From positions 186,001-250,000 of the forward strand of contig CALXYJ010000001.1 of NCBI GenBank assembly GCA_944392945.1: 64,000 bases of DNA, in the 5' to 3' direction. Shown here in pieces: positions 8,738 to 17,601 of the stretch. The position numbers were made by a program, and so were the translations under genes. Below the pieces are notes generated by a model, which was not told where the DNA came from, searched no databases, and saw only the letters and a program-made list of their open reading frames with translations. Within the stretch, counting starts at the first letter, position 1. Each line of letters starts with the position of its first letter. The stretch comes from an uncultured Clostridia bacterium (GTDB lineage Bacteria; Bacillota; Clostridia; TANB77; CAG-508).

Positions 8738-9343
8738 ATGTGGAAGTACTTTAAAGAAATGGAACGGATATTATCTGTTCAGGAACTCAATGATTTAGCC
8801 ACAGAAGTAGCGGAGGCATATGCAGATCCAAGAGGAACTTATGAAACTACAAAAAAAATGTTGGCGGAAGAGTTTGAAATGACTCCGAATATTGTAGACA
8901 AACTTCTGGATTATGCTGTGGTACATTCGCTGGTGAGCAGTGCAGTTGTTTACCGGATGGAAAAGAGAGCGGAAAAGAATCAGAGTAGATATTCACCGGA
9001 TAAGAAAGCTCATTCAGTACATACTCATTATTCTGAACTCAGAAGGAAGCGTATTGAGTACCAAATCTGTATGCTAACTGAAGTAGAAATTAGAGAAGTC
9101 GCAGTAAGGTTTGCGGAAAACTCGCAAATTACCAAAGAAGATTTGGCGATTTCATATGGGCTGGATAAATCTTCAATCGATGTAATTCTTAAGAAAGCTA
9201 TTACAGAAAATATCTGTGATGATGAAACTTTTAAAAAGATCGAGAGAAGATCACTGGCTGTAAATGGAGATCCGCAGGTTAAAGAGTTTTTTAATCAGCT
9301 CCGTAAAAGAAGAGAAGCAACGAAAAAGAATTTCTTCGCGTAA
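8738..9343 (+). CDS. Orphan cassette A: duplicated helical/HTH-like protein of unknown function
   Basis: The 201-residue protein is not recognised. It contains two related units: one at about residues 12-75 (LNDLATEVAEAYADP ... VVYRMEKRAEKN) and one at about 118-173 (EIREVAVRFAENSQITKEDL ... TFKKIERRS). Each looks like a helix-turn-helix type helical unit with the order (A/V)-x-x-(V/F)-AE, ...L-(A/I)..., ...ID or VDK. Codon use differs from the neighbours: CGG, CGT, CTG, CTC, CCG and GCG are frequent, whereas nearby genes use almost only AGA and TTA. AGGGAGG precedes the ATG at 8738; an earlier ATG at 8681 overlaps the likely -10 box. A strong terminator follows at 9361. It looks like a transferred single-gene unit. 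Confidence 0.7.
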   Translation: MWKYFKEMERILSVQELNDLATEVAEAYADPRGTYETTKKMLAEEFEMTPNIVDKLLDYAVVHSLVSSAVVYRMEKRAEKNQSRYSPDKKAHSVHTHYSELRRKRIEYQICMLTEVEIREVAVRFAENSQITKEDLAISYGLDKSSIDVILKKAITENICDDETFKKIERRSLAVNGDPQVKEFFNQLRKRREATKKNFFA

Positions 9344-9360
9344 ACAAAAAATCATTGAGG

Positions 9361-9399
9361 CTTAAGGCACGGAAGTAAAATTTCGTGCCTTAAGTTTTT
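9361..9399 (+). terminator. Intrinsic terminator of cassette A
   Basis: CTTAAGGCACG (9361-9371) pairs perfectly with CGTGCCTTAAG (9384-9394), followed by TTTTTG. Confidence 0.9.
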
Positions 9400-9446
9400 G
9401 TATAAAAATGAAAAAAATAGAAATAATAAACAAAGGAGGTAAAAAT

Positions 9447-9881
9447 ATGGATGAGAAAAATTTAAAAATATTAAAGGAAATTCATAAAGCTACAAAGATG
9501 GGAATGGATTCTATATCCTTTGTTTCAGAAAAATTAGATGATAATAAATTAAAAGACAACTTAAGCTTTCAATATACTCAATATGGACAAGTTATGGATC
9601 GAGTTAATAAATTATATGAAAATTATGGAGAAATACCAGAAGATAAAAATGTTATGAATACAATAATGGGCTGGACAGGTGTTCAGATGAATACATTAAA
9701 AGATAAAACACCTTCACATATAGCAGAAATAATGATAGAGGGTACAACAATGGGAATAATAGAAGGAAGAAAATTATTAAATAATGAAGCTGAACAAGTA
9801 TCAAAAGATGTAAGAGATTTATTAAATAATTTTGTTACTTTTCAGGAAAACAATGTAGAACAATTGAAAAAATTTTTATAA
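9447..9881 (+). CDS. Small all-helical protein of unknown function
   Basis: The 144-residue protein is predicted to be nearly all helix (MDEKNLKILKEIHKATKMG ... FQENNVEQLKKFL), with no membrane segment and no Cys. The spacing of helices resembles a four-helix ferritin-like or DUF2383-like bundle, but the metal-binding Glu/His pattern is not clear. The start at 9447 follows an AAAGGAGGT site; an in-frame ATG at 9408 lies directly after the cassette A terminator and has no ribosome site. AT-rich codon use matches the resident genome. It stands alone, upstream of the tyrS leader. Confidence 0.65.
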   Translation: MDEKNLKILKEIHKATKMGMDSISFVSEKLDDNKLKDNLSFQYTQYGQVMDRVNKLYENYGEIPEDKNVMNTIMGWTGVQMNTLKDKTPSHIAEIMIEGTTMGIIEGRKLLNNEAEQVSKDVRDLLNNFVTFQENNVEQLKKFL

Positions 9882-9937
9882 AGATAAAGATAGTTAAATT
9901 TTTGCAAAATCTATATATATTAAATGTTAACTAATAC

Positions 9938-9966
9938 TTGCAAGTATTGGCAAAAGAAAGTATAAT
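9938..9966 (+). promoter_or_regulatory. Sigma-A promoter of tyrS
   Basis: TTGCAA (9938-9943) and TATAAT (9961-9966) are separated by 17 bases, directly upstream of the T-box leader. Confidence 0.85.
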
Positions 9967-9971
9967 AATAT

Positions 9972-10226
9972 AAATTGAATTTAGTTATGTTTTAAAAAGA
10001 AAACAAGTAGGAATTTATAGTAACTAATAGAGAGGCAATGGTTTAGGTGGAAATTGCTGGTATATAAATTTACGAATTACATTTCTTATAGTAATTAACG
10101 TGTAGCTACGATAAGTTTTAATAAGGCAATTTATAAATTATAGAATTTTTTAATCTATGATTTAATTGTAAATAAAGGTGGTACCACGATACACATCGTC
10201 CTTTAAGGATGGTGTGCTTTTTTATT
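9972..10226 (+). promoter_or_regulatory. Tyrosine T-box leader
   Basis: The leader carries AGAGAGGCAATGG and GGTGGAAATTGCT of stem I, a probable UAC (Tyr) specifier at 10078-10080 after GAAT, the T-box core AAAGGTGGTACCACG (10174-10188) and a terminator (10192-10226). Uncharged tRNA-Tyr would pair with the specifier and the T-box bulge and favour the antiterminator. The gene downstream is tyrS, which agrees with the specifier. Confidence 0.92.
10192..10226 (+). terminator. T-box regulated terminator
   Basis: CACATCGTCC pairs with GGATGGTGTG (two G-U pairs) around a TTTAA loop, followed by a run of T. The 5' arm lies directly after the T-box core. Confidence 0.9.
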
Positions 10227-10241
10227 TTAGGGGGTGATGCT

Positions 10242-10319
10242 ATGACCCAATGGTTTATGTTAAAAACGATAATCGATGGGTTCTTCTACGAAAATTCATA
10301 TAATATAATCAAAAATTAA
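10242..10319 (+). CDS. Possible 25-residue small protein between T-box and tyrS
   Basis: An ATG at 10242 with a GGGGGTGAT ribosome site about five bases upstream opens a 25-codon frame (start MTQWFMLKTIIDGF, end SYNIIKN) that ends 23 bases before tyrS. Codons such as ACC, GAT GGG TTC TTC TAC stand out from the AT-rich surroundings. It would be translated only when the T-box allows read-through. It could be a leader peptide coupled to tyrS or a chance frame; no family is recognised. Confidence 0.35.
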   Translation: MTQWFMLKTIIDGFFYENSYNIIKN

Positions 10320-10342
10320 ATAGAAATGGAGAGAATATTAAT

Positions 10343-11527
10343 ATGAATAATGAGTTAGAAAAAATAAAAAGAAAAGCGGTAGAAATATTTTCAGAAGAAG
10401 AATTAGAGCAAAAATTAGAGAGTGGAAAAAAACTTACAATAAAACTTGGTGCAGATCCATCAAGGCCAGATTTACATTTAGGCCATACGGTTGTTTTAAG
10501 AGCTTTAAAGACATTTCAAGAGATGGGACATGAAGTTGTATTTGTTATAGGTGATTTTACTGGAATGATTGGAGATCCATCAGGTAAAAGCAAAACAAGA
10601 CCAGCTTTAACATTTGAACAAACTAGAAAAGCTGGAGAGACCTATTTAAAGCAAGTTACAAAAATATTGGATAAAGATAAAACAAGAATTGCATATAATT
10701 CAGAGTGGCTTTCTAAAATGAATTTTAAAGATATAATAGAATTAACAAGTAAATATACAGTTGCAAGAATTTTAGAAAGAGATGATTTTAAGAATAGATA
10801 TGAAAATAACTTGCCACTTTCAATGCATGAGCTTATGTATCCACTAATGCAAGGATATGATTCTGTTGCATTAAATGCTGACATAGAGATTGGTGGAACA
10901 GATCAAACTTTTAATCTATTAGTAGGAAGAGAATTGCAGAAGGATTATGGACAAGAAAGACAGGTTGTATTAACATTTCCATTGTTAGTTGGATTGGATG
11001 GAAAAGAGAAAATGAGCAAATCTTTAGATAATTATATTGGAATAGACGAAAGTCCAGAAGTTATGTACGAAAAAGCTATGAAAATCCCAGATGAAGTTTT
11101 GATGGAATATTTTAGATTAACAACAGATATAGATATAAAAGAGGCAGAGGAATTAATTAGAGAAAATATAGTAAAAGCACATAAAAAATATGCAGAAGAA
11201 ATAATAAAGATGTATCATGGAGAAGATAAGATAGCTATTGCAGAAGAAAGATATAATCAAGTAGCAAATGGATGTATTCCAGAAGATATAAAAAAATTTA
11301 AAATAAAAAATGATGAAGAAGATGGGCAGAATGGTAAAGAAATAAATATTTGCGATTTACTTGTAAAAGTAGGATTTGCGACTTCTAAAAGTGCAGCTAA
11401 AAGAATGGTAATAGGAAGAGGAGTAAAATTAGATGGAGAAACTATAGAAAATATAAATCATACTATTGCAAAACCAGAAGGAAAGGTGTTACAATTTGGA
11501 AAAAATAAATTTATAAAACTTGTTTAA
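10343..11527 (+). CDS. tyrS: Tyrosyl-tRNA synthetase
   Basis: This class I synthetase charges tRNA-Tyr. The 394-residue protein shows the HIGH-type motif as HLGHT (residues about 46-50), the KMSKS motif exactly (KMSKSLDNY) and a C-terminal S4-type RNA-binding domain (KVGFATSKSAAKRMV ... GRGVKLDG). The length and the HLGH and S4 layout match the TyrZ-like branch. GGAGAG precedes the ATG. Expression is governed by the tyrosine T-box just upstream. The gene is followed after one base by a 27-base palindromic repeat and then murL. Confidence 0.96.
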   Translation: MNNELEKIKRKAVEIFSEEELEQKLESGKKLTIKLGADPSRPDLHLGHTVVLRALKTFQEMGHEVVFVIGDFTGMIGDPSGKSKTRPALTFEQTRKAGETYLKQVTKILDKDKTRIAYNSEWLSKMNFKDIIELTSKYTVARILERDDFKNRYENNLPLSMHELMYPLMQGYDSVALNADIEIGGTDQTFNLLVGRELQKDYGQERQVVLTFPLLVGLDGKEKMSKSLDNYIGIDESPEVMYEKAMKIPDEVLMEYFRLTTDIDIKEAEELIRENIVKAHKKYAEEIIKMYHGEDKIAIAEERYNQVANGCIPEDIKKFKIKNDEEDGQNGKEINICDLLVKVGFATSKSAAKRMVIGRGVKLDGETIENINHTIAKPEGKVLQFGKNKFIKLV

Positions 11528-11528
11528 T

Positions 11529-11555
11529 GAACTTTAGGGACGTTCCTTAAAGTTC
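11529..11555. repeat. 27-base palindromic repeat, copy 1
   Basis: An imperfect palindrome with arms GAACTTTA and TAAAGTTC around GGGACGTTCCT. An identical copy lies at 14280-14306, and an inverted near-copy (25 of 27 identical) at 15137-15163. No T run follows, so it is not a standard terminator. It resembles REP-type extragenic palindromes. Confidence 0.85.
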
Positions 11556-11594
11556 AAAGGCTGAAAATTGGCAAGTTCCGGAAGGAGAAAAAAG

Positions 11595-12968
11595 ATGAAT
11601 TTTATTAATCTAAGAGAAGAATATCCAAATTTCTCTTATAACTGGTATAAAATAGATGAATATGAAAATGAATATAAAATAAGCTATGAATTTGAAATTA
11701 CAGGACTTTCAAAATTTAATCCGACTTGGATAATTCCTAAAATTAACTTGGCACAAGGGAGCATTAAAAAACAGCCAAATAAAGAATTATTGGAAAATAT
11801 GGTGTTTAATTTAGGAATGGTAGAGCTTGTGAGCTATTGGAAAATAACTTGTTCACCAAATGTAAATATAAAAAATATATATTTAAGTTCTAAACAAATT
11901 GATTGGTGGAAAAAATTGTATTTTTATGGACTTGGAGAGTTTTTCTATAAAAATGGAATAAAAACAAATATAGAAAAATTTATGAATATAACTACTGGAT
12001 CTACAAAATTACAAAAAATAAATGTAAATGAAGAATTCACAGGAGCATTAGTTCCAATTGGTGGAGGGAAGGATTCAATAGTTACATTAGATATAATTAA
12101 AGATGATTTTAAAGACAATATGTGCTATGTAATAAATCCAAGAGGAGCGACAGAAGAAACAGTAGAAATGGCTGGATATAAAGATAATCAAAAATGTTAT
12201 GTAAAAAGAACTTTAGATAAAAATATGTTAGAGCTTAATAAAAAAGGTTTTTTAAATGGGCATACACCATTTTCATCTATTGTAGCTTTTTCTGCAATTA
12301 TAGTTGCATATTTAAATAATAAAAAATACATAGTATTATCTAATGAAGCAAGTGCAAATGAATCTACAATATATGAAGAAGAAGTTAACCATCAATATTC
12401 AAAAAGTTATGAGTTTGAAAAAGATTTTAATGAATATGTACAAGAATATATATTAGATAATATACATTATTTTAGTTTATTAAGACCAATAAGTGAATAT
12501 CAAATAGCAAAGCATTTTGCAAAATTACCTAAATTTTATAATATTTTTAAAAGTTGTAATGTAGGAAGTAAAGAAAATAAATGGTGTGCAAATTGCCCCA
12601 AATGCTTATTTGTATACATAGTTTTGTCTCCATTTATATCAAAAAAGGATTTAATAAATATTTTTGGAGAAGATTTATTAAATAAACAAAACTTAAAAGG
12701 AACAATGGAAATGCTTTCTGGATTGCAGAAGAACAAACCTTTTGAATGTGTTGGTTCAAGAGATGAGGTAAATACAGCAATTTGTGAAACTATTAAAAAA
12801 TATGAAAATTCAAAAGAAGAACTTCCAGCTTTACTCAAATATTATAAAACAACTAAAAAATATGAAGAATATAAGAATAAAGAGAATGCTTATAATGTTT
12901 TTTATAATAAAGATAATAATGTTCCAAAACACTATATGGATATGTTAAAGAAGAGTGAAATATTATGA
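11595..12968 (+). CDS. murL: UDP-N-acetylmuramoyl-L-alanyl-L-glutamate epimerase (MurL)
   Basis: MurL inverts the terminal L-Glu of UDP-MurNAc-L-Ala-L-Glu to D-Glu, with ATP, replacing the glutamate racemase route. The 457-residue protein shows the PP-loop motif VPIGGGKDSIVTLD near residue 160, EASANESTIYEEEVNHQYS, and a Cys pair in WCANCPKCLF, all typical of MurL. It overlaps murD2 by four bases, and this pairing is the strongest support, because MurD2 supplies its substrate. The start at 11595 follows GAAGGAG; an earlier ATG at 11568 would add nine residues without a ribosome site. The pair has been characterised in Xanthomonas; activity here is inferred. Confidence 0.9.
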   Translation: MNFINLREEYPNFSYNWYKIDEYENEYKISYEFEITGLSKFNPTWIIPKINLAQGSIKKQPNKELLENMVFNLGMVELVSYWKITCSPNVNIKNIYLSSKQIDWWKKLYFYGLGEFFYKNGIKTNIEKFMNITTGSTKLQKINVNEEFTGALVPIGGGKDSIVTLDIIKDDFKDNMCYVINPRGATEETVEMAGYKDNQKCYVKRTLDKNMLELNKKGFLNGHTPFSSIVAFSAIIVAYLNNKKYIVLSNEASANESTIYEEEVNHQYSKSYEFEKDFNEYVQEYILDNIHYFSLLRPISEYQIAKHFAKLPKFYNIFKSCNVGSKENKWCANCPKCLFVYIVLSPFISKKDLINIFGEDLLNKQNLKGTMEMLSGLQKNKPFECVGSRDEVNTAICETIKKYENSKEELPALLKYYKTTKKYEEYKNKENAYNVFYNKDNNVPKHYMDMLKKSEIL

Positions 12969-14281
12969 AAGAAAAAATATTAAATGAGTTTAAGAAGGAT
13001 TTAGAAAATAAGAAAATAGCGATTTGGGGAATGGGATCAGAAGGAATCTCTACAGTTCAATTTATTCAAAATAATAATATAAAATGCAAAGAACTAGCTA
13101 TATTAGAGCAACGAGAAATCAAAGTTAATGGAATAAAGAGATTAAATAAACCAGAGGAATTAAATGAATATGATTTAATATTTAAAAGTCCTGGAATTGT
13201 AACTAATGAAGAGATAATAGATAAAGATAAACTAACATCACAAACAGAAGAATTTTTAAAAATTTTGTCAAAACAAATAATAGGAATCACTGGAACTAAG
13301 GGAAAAAGCACAACTTCCAGTCTTATTTATACTATATTAAAAAAATATTATCCTAACACAGTATTAGTAGGAAATATTGGTATTCCATGTTTTAATGCAA
13401 TTAATGAAATTGACGAAAATACAAATATTGTTTTTGAACTTAGTTGTCATCAATTAGAATTTGTAAAATATTCACCACATATTGCAGTGATTCTAAATTT
13501 ATATCCAGATCATCTAGATCATTATAAGAATTTTGATAATTATATAAAAGCAAAATTTAATATTAATAAATATCAAAATGATAATGATATATTTATTTAT
13601 GGGGAAAATTGTAGGCCATATAAAGCATATATAAATACCAATGTTAAAAATAATATATGTATTAATGATTATATAAAAGAAAGAACTATAACAATAAATA
13701 ATAATAGTACGCAAATTTTAGAAAATGAAACTAATTTAGTCGGTGATCATAATTTTTTTGATATTGCTGTATCATTCTATATTTGTAATAAAATATATAA
13801 AATATCAAATGATGATTTTAAAAGAGTATTAAAAGAATTTAAAGGATTAGCTCATAGATTGGAATATGTTACAACGAAGAATGATGTATCATATTATGAT
13901 GACTCAATTTCTACAATTGGAGAGACAACAATAGCAGGAATAAAAGCTCTAAAAAAAGTAAACACTTTAATTTTGGGTGGTATGGATAGAAAGATAGATT
14001 ATTCTAATTTAGAAGATTTTATATTAAGCAATAAAGAATTGGAAAATATTATTTTAATGCCAGATACTGGAACAAGAATTTACAATGAAATGAAAATAAA
14101 AAATATTAATAAAAAGTGTTATATAGTAAAAGATATGGAAGAGGCAGTGAAAACAGCTAAAAAGGTAACCAAACCACATACAATTTGTTTACTCTCTCCA
14201 GCTGCTGCAAGCTATGGATTCTTCAAGAACTTTGAAGAAAGAGGCAAAAAATTTAAAGAATTAGTAAATTCCGAACTTTGA
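12965..14281 (+). CDS. murD2: UDP-N-acetylmuramoyl-L-alanine--L-glutamate ligase (MurD2)
   Basis: This Mur ligase adds glutamate to UDP-MurNAc-L-Ala; the MurD2 branch uses L-Glu and works with MurL. The 438-residue protein shows the N-terminal nucleotide fold (IAIWGMGSEGISTVQ), the ATP loop GITGTKGKSTT, the HLDHYKNFDNYIKAK motif with the carbamylated-Lys region, YYDDSISTIGETTIAG (instead of the NDSKATN pattern of standard MurD), LGGMDRKIDY and LLSPAAASYGFFKNFEERG. The DDSIST variant favours MurD2 over MurD. The stop codon (14279-14281) overlaps the second 27-base palindrome. No standard murD or murI is seen in this window. Confidence 0.88.
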   Translation: MKEKILNEFKKDLENKKIAIWGMGSEGISTVQFIQNNNIKCKELAILEQREIKVNGIKRLNKPEELNEYDLIFKSPGIVTNEEIIDKDKLTSQTEEFLKILSKQIIGITGTKGKSTTSSLIYTILKKYYPNTVLVGNIGIPCFNAINEIDENTNIVFELSCHQLEFVKYSPHIAVILNLYPDHLDHYKNFDNYIKAKFNINKYQNDNDIFIYGENCRPYKAYINTNVKNNICINDYIKERTITINNNSTQILENETNLVGDHNFFDIAVSFYICNKIYKISNDDFKRVLKEFKGLAHRLEYVTTKNDVSYYDDSISTIGETTIAGIKALKKVNTLILGGMDRKIDYSNLEDFILSNKELENIILMPDTGTRIYNEMKIKNINKKCYIVKDMEEAVKTAKKVTKPHTICLLSPAAASYGFFKNFEERGKKFKELVNSEL

Positions 14282-14306
14282 ACTTTAGGGACGTTCCTTA
14301 AAGTTC
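14280..14306. repeat. 27-base palindromic repeat, copy 2
   Basis: Identical in sequence and orientation to copy 1 at 11529-11555. It begins inside the murD2 stop codon, so copies 1 and 2 frame the murL-murD2 pair closely. Confidence 0.85.
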
Positions 14307-14358
14307 AAAATTGTTTCTGAAGTTTTAGAAAATTCACATAGAATTTACAAAACACATA

Positions 14359-14403
14359 TTGACATGTGACACTGTGTCATATATAATATATGATACAGTG
14401 TCA
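14359..14403 (+). promoter_or_regulatory. Promoter and palindromic operator of the TetR-exporter operon
   Basis: TTGACA (14359-14364) and TATAAT (14382-14387) are 17 bases apart, a near-perfect promoter. A 37-base palindrome (14367-14403, arms TGACACTGTGTCATAT and its complement with one mismatch) covers the spacer and the -10 box. A TetR dimer bound there would block RNA polymerase. The palindrome itself contains smaller TGACAC/GTGTCA dyads. Confidence 0.85.
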
Positions 14404-14508
14404 TTTTGCGTATGGAGAAAAAAGTGCTTAAAACAAACTAAAAAGGACACAAAAAAATTGCAAATTTTTTTATTAAATTAAATATAATATTAAAGAAAGG
14501 AGGATAAA

Positions 14509-15123
14509 ATGCCAACAAGCACATTTTTTAATCTACCAGAAGAAAAGAAACAAAAAATATTGAAAGCTGCTAATAAAGAATTTGCAAGAGTTCCTATAGA
14601 ACAAGTATCTATAAAAAATATAGTAGAAGATGCTGAAATTGCAAGAGGCAGTTTTTACCAATATTTTGAGGATAAGCAAGATTTGTTTGAATATATTATG
14701 ACTTCAAAAGTGGGAGATATGCAAAAAAACTTATTAGATATGATAAAAAAAGAAAATGGTAATATTATTAATATCTTTATAAATATATATGACCATTTGA
14801 TTCAAGTTGGAAAGTTAAGGAAAAACAATAAATTCTTCAGACAAATTTTCAAAAATATAAAAACCAGTGATAATTTAATGTTAATAAAAAAGGAAGAATT
14901 GAATAATAATTTGGATCAAGCGCTGTATGATTTATATGATTGCAATAAAGAATTTCTAAATGTAAAAGATGAAAAAGAATTCAGATTAATAATAGAAATT
15001 TTATTTTCTGTTACAAGAAGAAGGATTGTAGCTTCGTTAAAATATAAAGATGCAGATGAAGCAAGGCAAGACTTTCTAAAAGAAATCGAATTTATTAAAA
15101 ACGGAGTTTTAAAACAGCATTAA
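14509..15123 (+). CDS. TetR-family transcriptional regulator
   Basis: The 204-residue protein has an N-terminal helix-turn-helix (residues about 13-58: KQKILKAANKEFA ... IKNIVEDAEIARGSFYQYFEDKQDLFEYI), the hallmark of TetR. The rest is the helical ligand-binding and dimer domain, which cannot be assigned to a ligand. AAGGAGG precedes the start. It lies between its likely operator (14367-14403) and an ABC exporter operon 71 bases downstream, so it probably represses itself and the exporter until a toxic compound binds. Confidence 0.93.
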   Translation: MPTSTFFNLPEEKKQKILKAANKEFARVPIEQVSIKNIVEDAEIARGSFYQYFEDKQDLFEYIMTSKVGDMQKNLLDMIKKENGNIINIFINIYDHLIQVGKLRKNNKFFRQIFKNIKTSDNLMLIKKEELNNNLDQALYDLYDCNKEFLNVKDEKEFRLIIEILFSVTRRRIVASLKYKDADEARQDFLKEIEFIKNGVLKQH

Positions 15124-15136
15124 AATAATAAAAAAT

Positions 15137-15163
15137 GAACTTTAAGTAACGTTCCTAAAGTTC
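15137..15163. repeat. 27-base palindromic repeat, copy 3 (inverted)
   Basis: Arms GAACTTTA and TAAAGTTC as in copies 1 and 2, but the core matches their reverse complement with two differences. It lies between the TetR gene and the exporter genes. Confidence 0.8.
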
Positions 15164-15194
15164 AAGTTCATATGGAAGAAGGAGAGAATAGACA

Positions 15195-17601
15195 ATGTTA
15201 AAAGTATTAAAAAACTTGAAGGAATCAGCTATTTCTGTAATAGTCATTGTTATACTTTTATGTGTTCAAGCAGCGACAGATTTAGCCTTACCAACATATA
15301 CTTCTAGAATTGTAAATGTAGGTATTCAGGCACGGAGGAATAGAGAATGCTGCACCAGAGGCTATAAGCAAAAGCCAAATGGATGACCTTTTAAAATTTA
15401 CAAATGATGATGAAAAAATTCTAAATAATTATGAATTGATTTCTAAAGATAGTAAAGATTATGAAAAATATGTAAAAGACTATCCAGAAGTAGCAAATCA
15501 AGAAGTATATAAAATAAAAGATCTAAAACAAGAAGATTTAGATAGCTTAAATCAAGCAATATCAAAACCTTTACTTGCACTTTCTTCATTAGAAATACCT
15601 GAGGAAGTAAGCAAAGAAGATATGGATTTATTATTAAGTTTTGCAGAAGATAAAGACGAAGTATTAAATTCATATACATTATCAGAAGATGGGAATACAT
15701 ATAAATTAAATGATATTAGTAACATAAAAAAAGGAAAATTAAATCATAATTTGTTTAAATCTTTATTAGTTAAACTAGTAACATCAAATGAAGAATCAGC
15801 AAATCAAATGAAAAGCTCTATGTTAGAAAATATGCCAGAAGAGCAAAAGACAGAATTTGCAAATAGTTTAGAAACAGAATTGCCAGATATGTTAGATAAA
15901 ATGGTATCAAATTTATCTGAATCTATGCTAGAGCAAGCAGCGATACAAGAAGTAAAAGTACAATATCAATATTTAGGAGCAGATACGGATAAAATTCAAA
16001 ATACATTTATTTTAATTTCTGGATTACAAATGTTAGGAATAGCAGCTATAACAATGATAAGTGCAATTTCAATAATGTTATTGTCTGCAAGAGTTGCTGC
16101 TAGATTAGGTAAAACTTTAAGAGAAAAAGTATTCAAGAAAGTTTTGAGTTTTTCTACAGAAGAATTTAATGGCTTTTCAACAGCGTCATTAATCACACGT
16201 ACAACAAATGATATACAACAAATCCAAATGTTGCTTACAATTTTATTTAGAGTTGTTGTATATGCTCCAATCATAGCGATAGGTGGATTTATAAGAGTAT
16301 TATTTAACAGTGATGCATCTATGGCTTGGATAATTGGTTTAGCAGTAATTTGTATTGTTATAATCGTTCTTACATTGATGATTATAGCAATGCCAAGATT
16401 CAAAATATTACAAAAATTGGTTGATAAATTAAACTTAGTATCTCGAGAAATTTTAACAGGAAGCCAAGTAATTCGTGCTTTTAATACAGAAGAAAGAGAA
16501 GAGAAAAGGTTTGACGGAGCAAATCAAGATTTAATGAAAACTCAGGTTTTTGTTAACAGAGCAATGAGTATAATGATGCCAGCATTAATGCTTGTTATGA
16601 ATTGTATAACAATTCTTATTGTTTGGGTTGGAGGACATAATGTAAATGATGGCTTAATGCAAGTTGGAGATGTAATGGCATTTATTCAATACACAATGCA
16701 AATAGTAATGGCATTCTTAATGATATCTATGGTTTCTATAATGTTACCACGTGCTAGTGTTTCTGCAGAGCGTATTAATGAAGTACTAGAAACAGAACCT
16801 AAGATTAAGGACAAAAAAGAGACAAAATCATTTAAAGAAGAGAAAAAAGGATATGTTGAATTTAAGGATGTTTCATTCCATTATCCTGATGCAGATACAG
16901 AAGTTGTAACAGATATATCATTTACAGCAAAACCTGGAGAAACTACAGCAATAATTGGAAGTACTGGTAGTGGTAAATCTACAATAGTAAATTTAATACC
17001 AAGATTTTATGATGTAACTGGTGGTGAATTACTAGTAGATGGTGTTAATGTAAAAGATGTAAGTCAAAATGAATTAAGAAAAAGAATTGGTTTCGTACCA
17101 CAAAAAGGTATCTTATTCTCTGGAACCATAGAATCTAATATAAAATATGGTAATGAAAATATAACAGATGAGCAAATGGTAGAAGCTGCACAAATTGCTC
17201 AGGCAGAAGAATTTATCGAAACAAAGCCACAAAAATATCAAGAGCCAATATCACAAGGTGGAGGTAATGTATCTGGAGGACAAAAACAACGTTTATCAAT
17301 AGCTAGAGCAATTGCAATAAATCCAGAAATATTTGTATTTGATGATAGTTTTTCTGCATTAGACATGAAGACAGATAAAATTTTAAGAGAAGAGCTTTCA
17401 AAACGTACTAAAGATAAAACTGTAATAATAGTTGCACAAAGAATTAGCACAATTATGAATGCAGATCAAATAATAGTATTAGATGAAGGTAAAATTGTAG
17501 GAAAAGGAACACATGATGAATTAATGCAATCATGTGAGACCTATAGACAAATAGCTTTATCACAACTTTCAAAGGAGGAATTGGAAAATGGCAGAGAATA
17601 A
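15195..17601 (+). pseudogene. ABC exporter half with degenerate ATPase site, frameshifted near 15330
   Basis: The first 45 residues (MLKVLKNLKESAIS ... IVNVGIQ) are in one frame. The rest (GGIENAAPEAISKSQMDDL onward) continues in another, with the join at 15327-15331. Removing one G of the GG at 15329-15330 restores a single protein of about 800 residues. It would have six membrane segments, an unusually long outside loop of about 170 residues between segments 1 and 2, and an ATPase domain with Walker A GSTGSGKST, signature VSGGQ and Walker B FVFDDSFSALD, where Asp replaces the catalytic Glu. Such a degenerate site is normal in one half of heterodimeric multidrug exporters (BmrC/BmrD type). 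The downstream frame starts at ATG 15379 without a clear ribosome site. The shift could be a real mutation, an assembly error or recoding. Confidence 0.85.
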
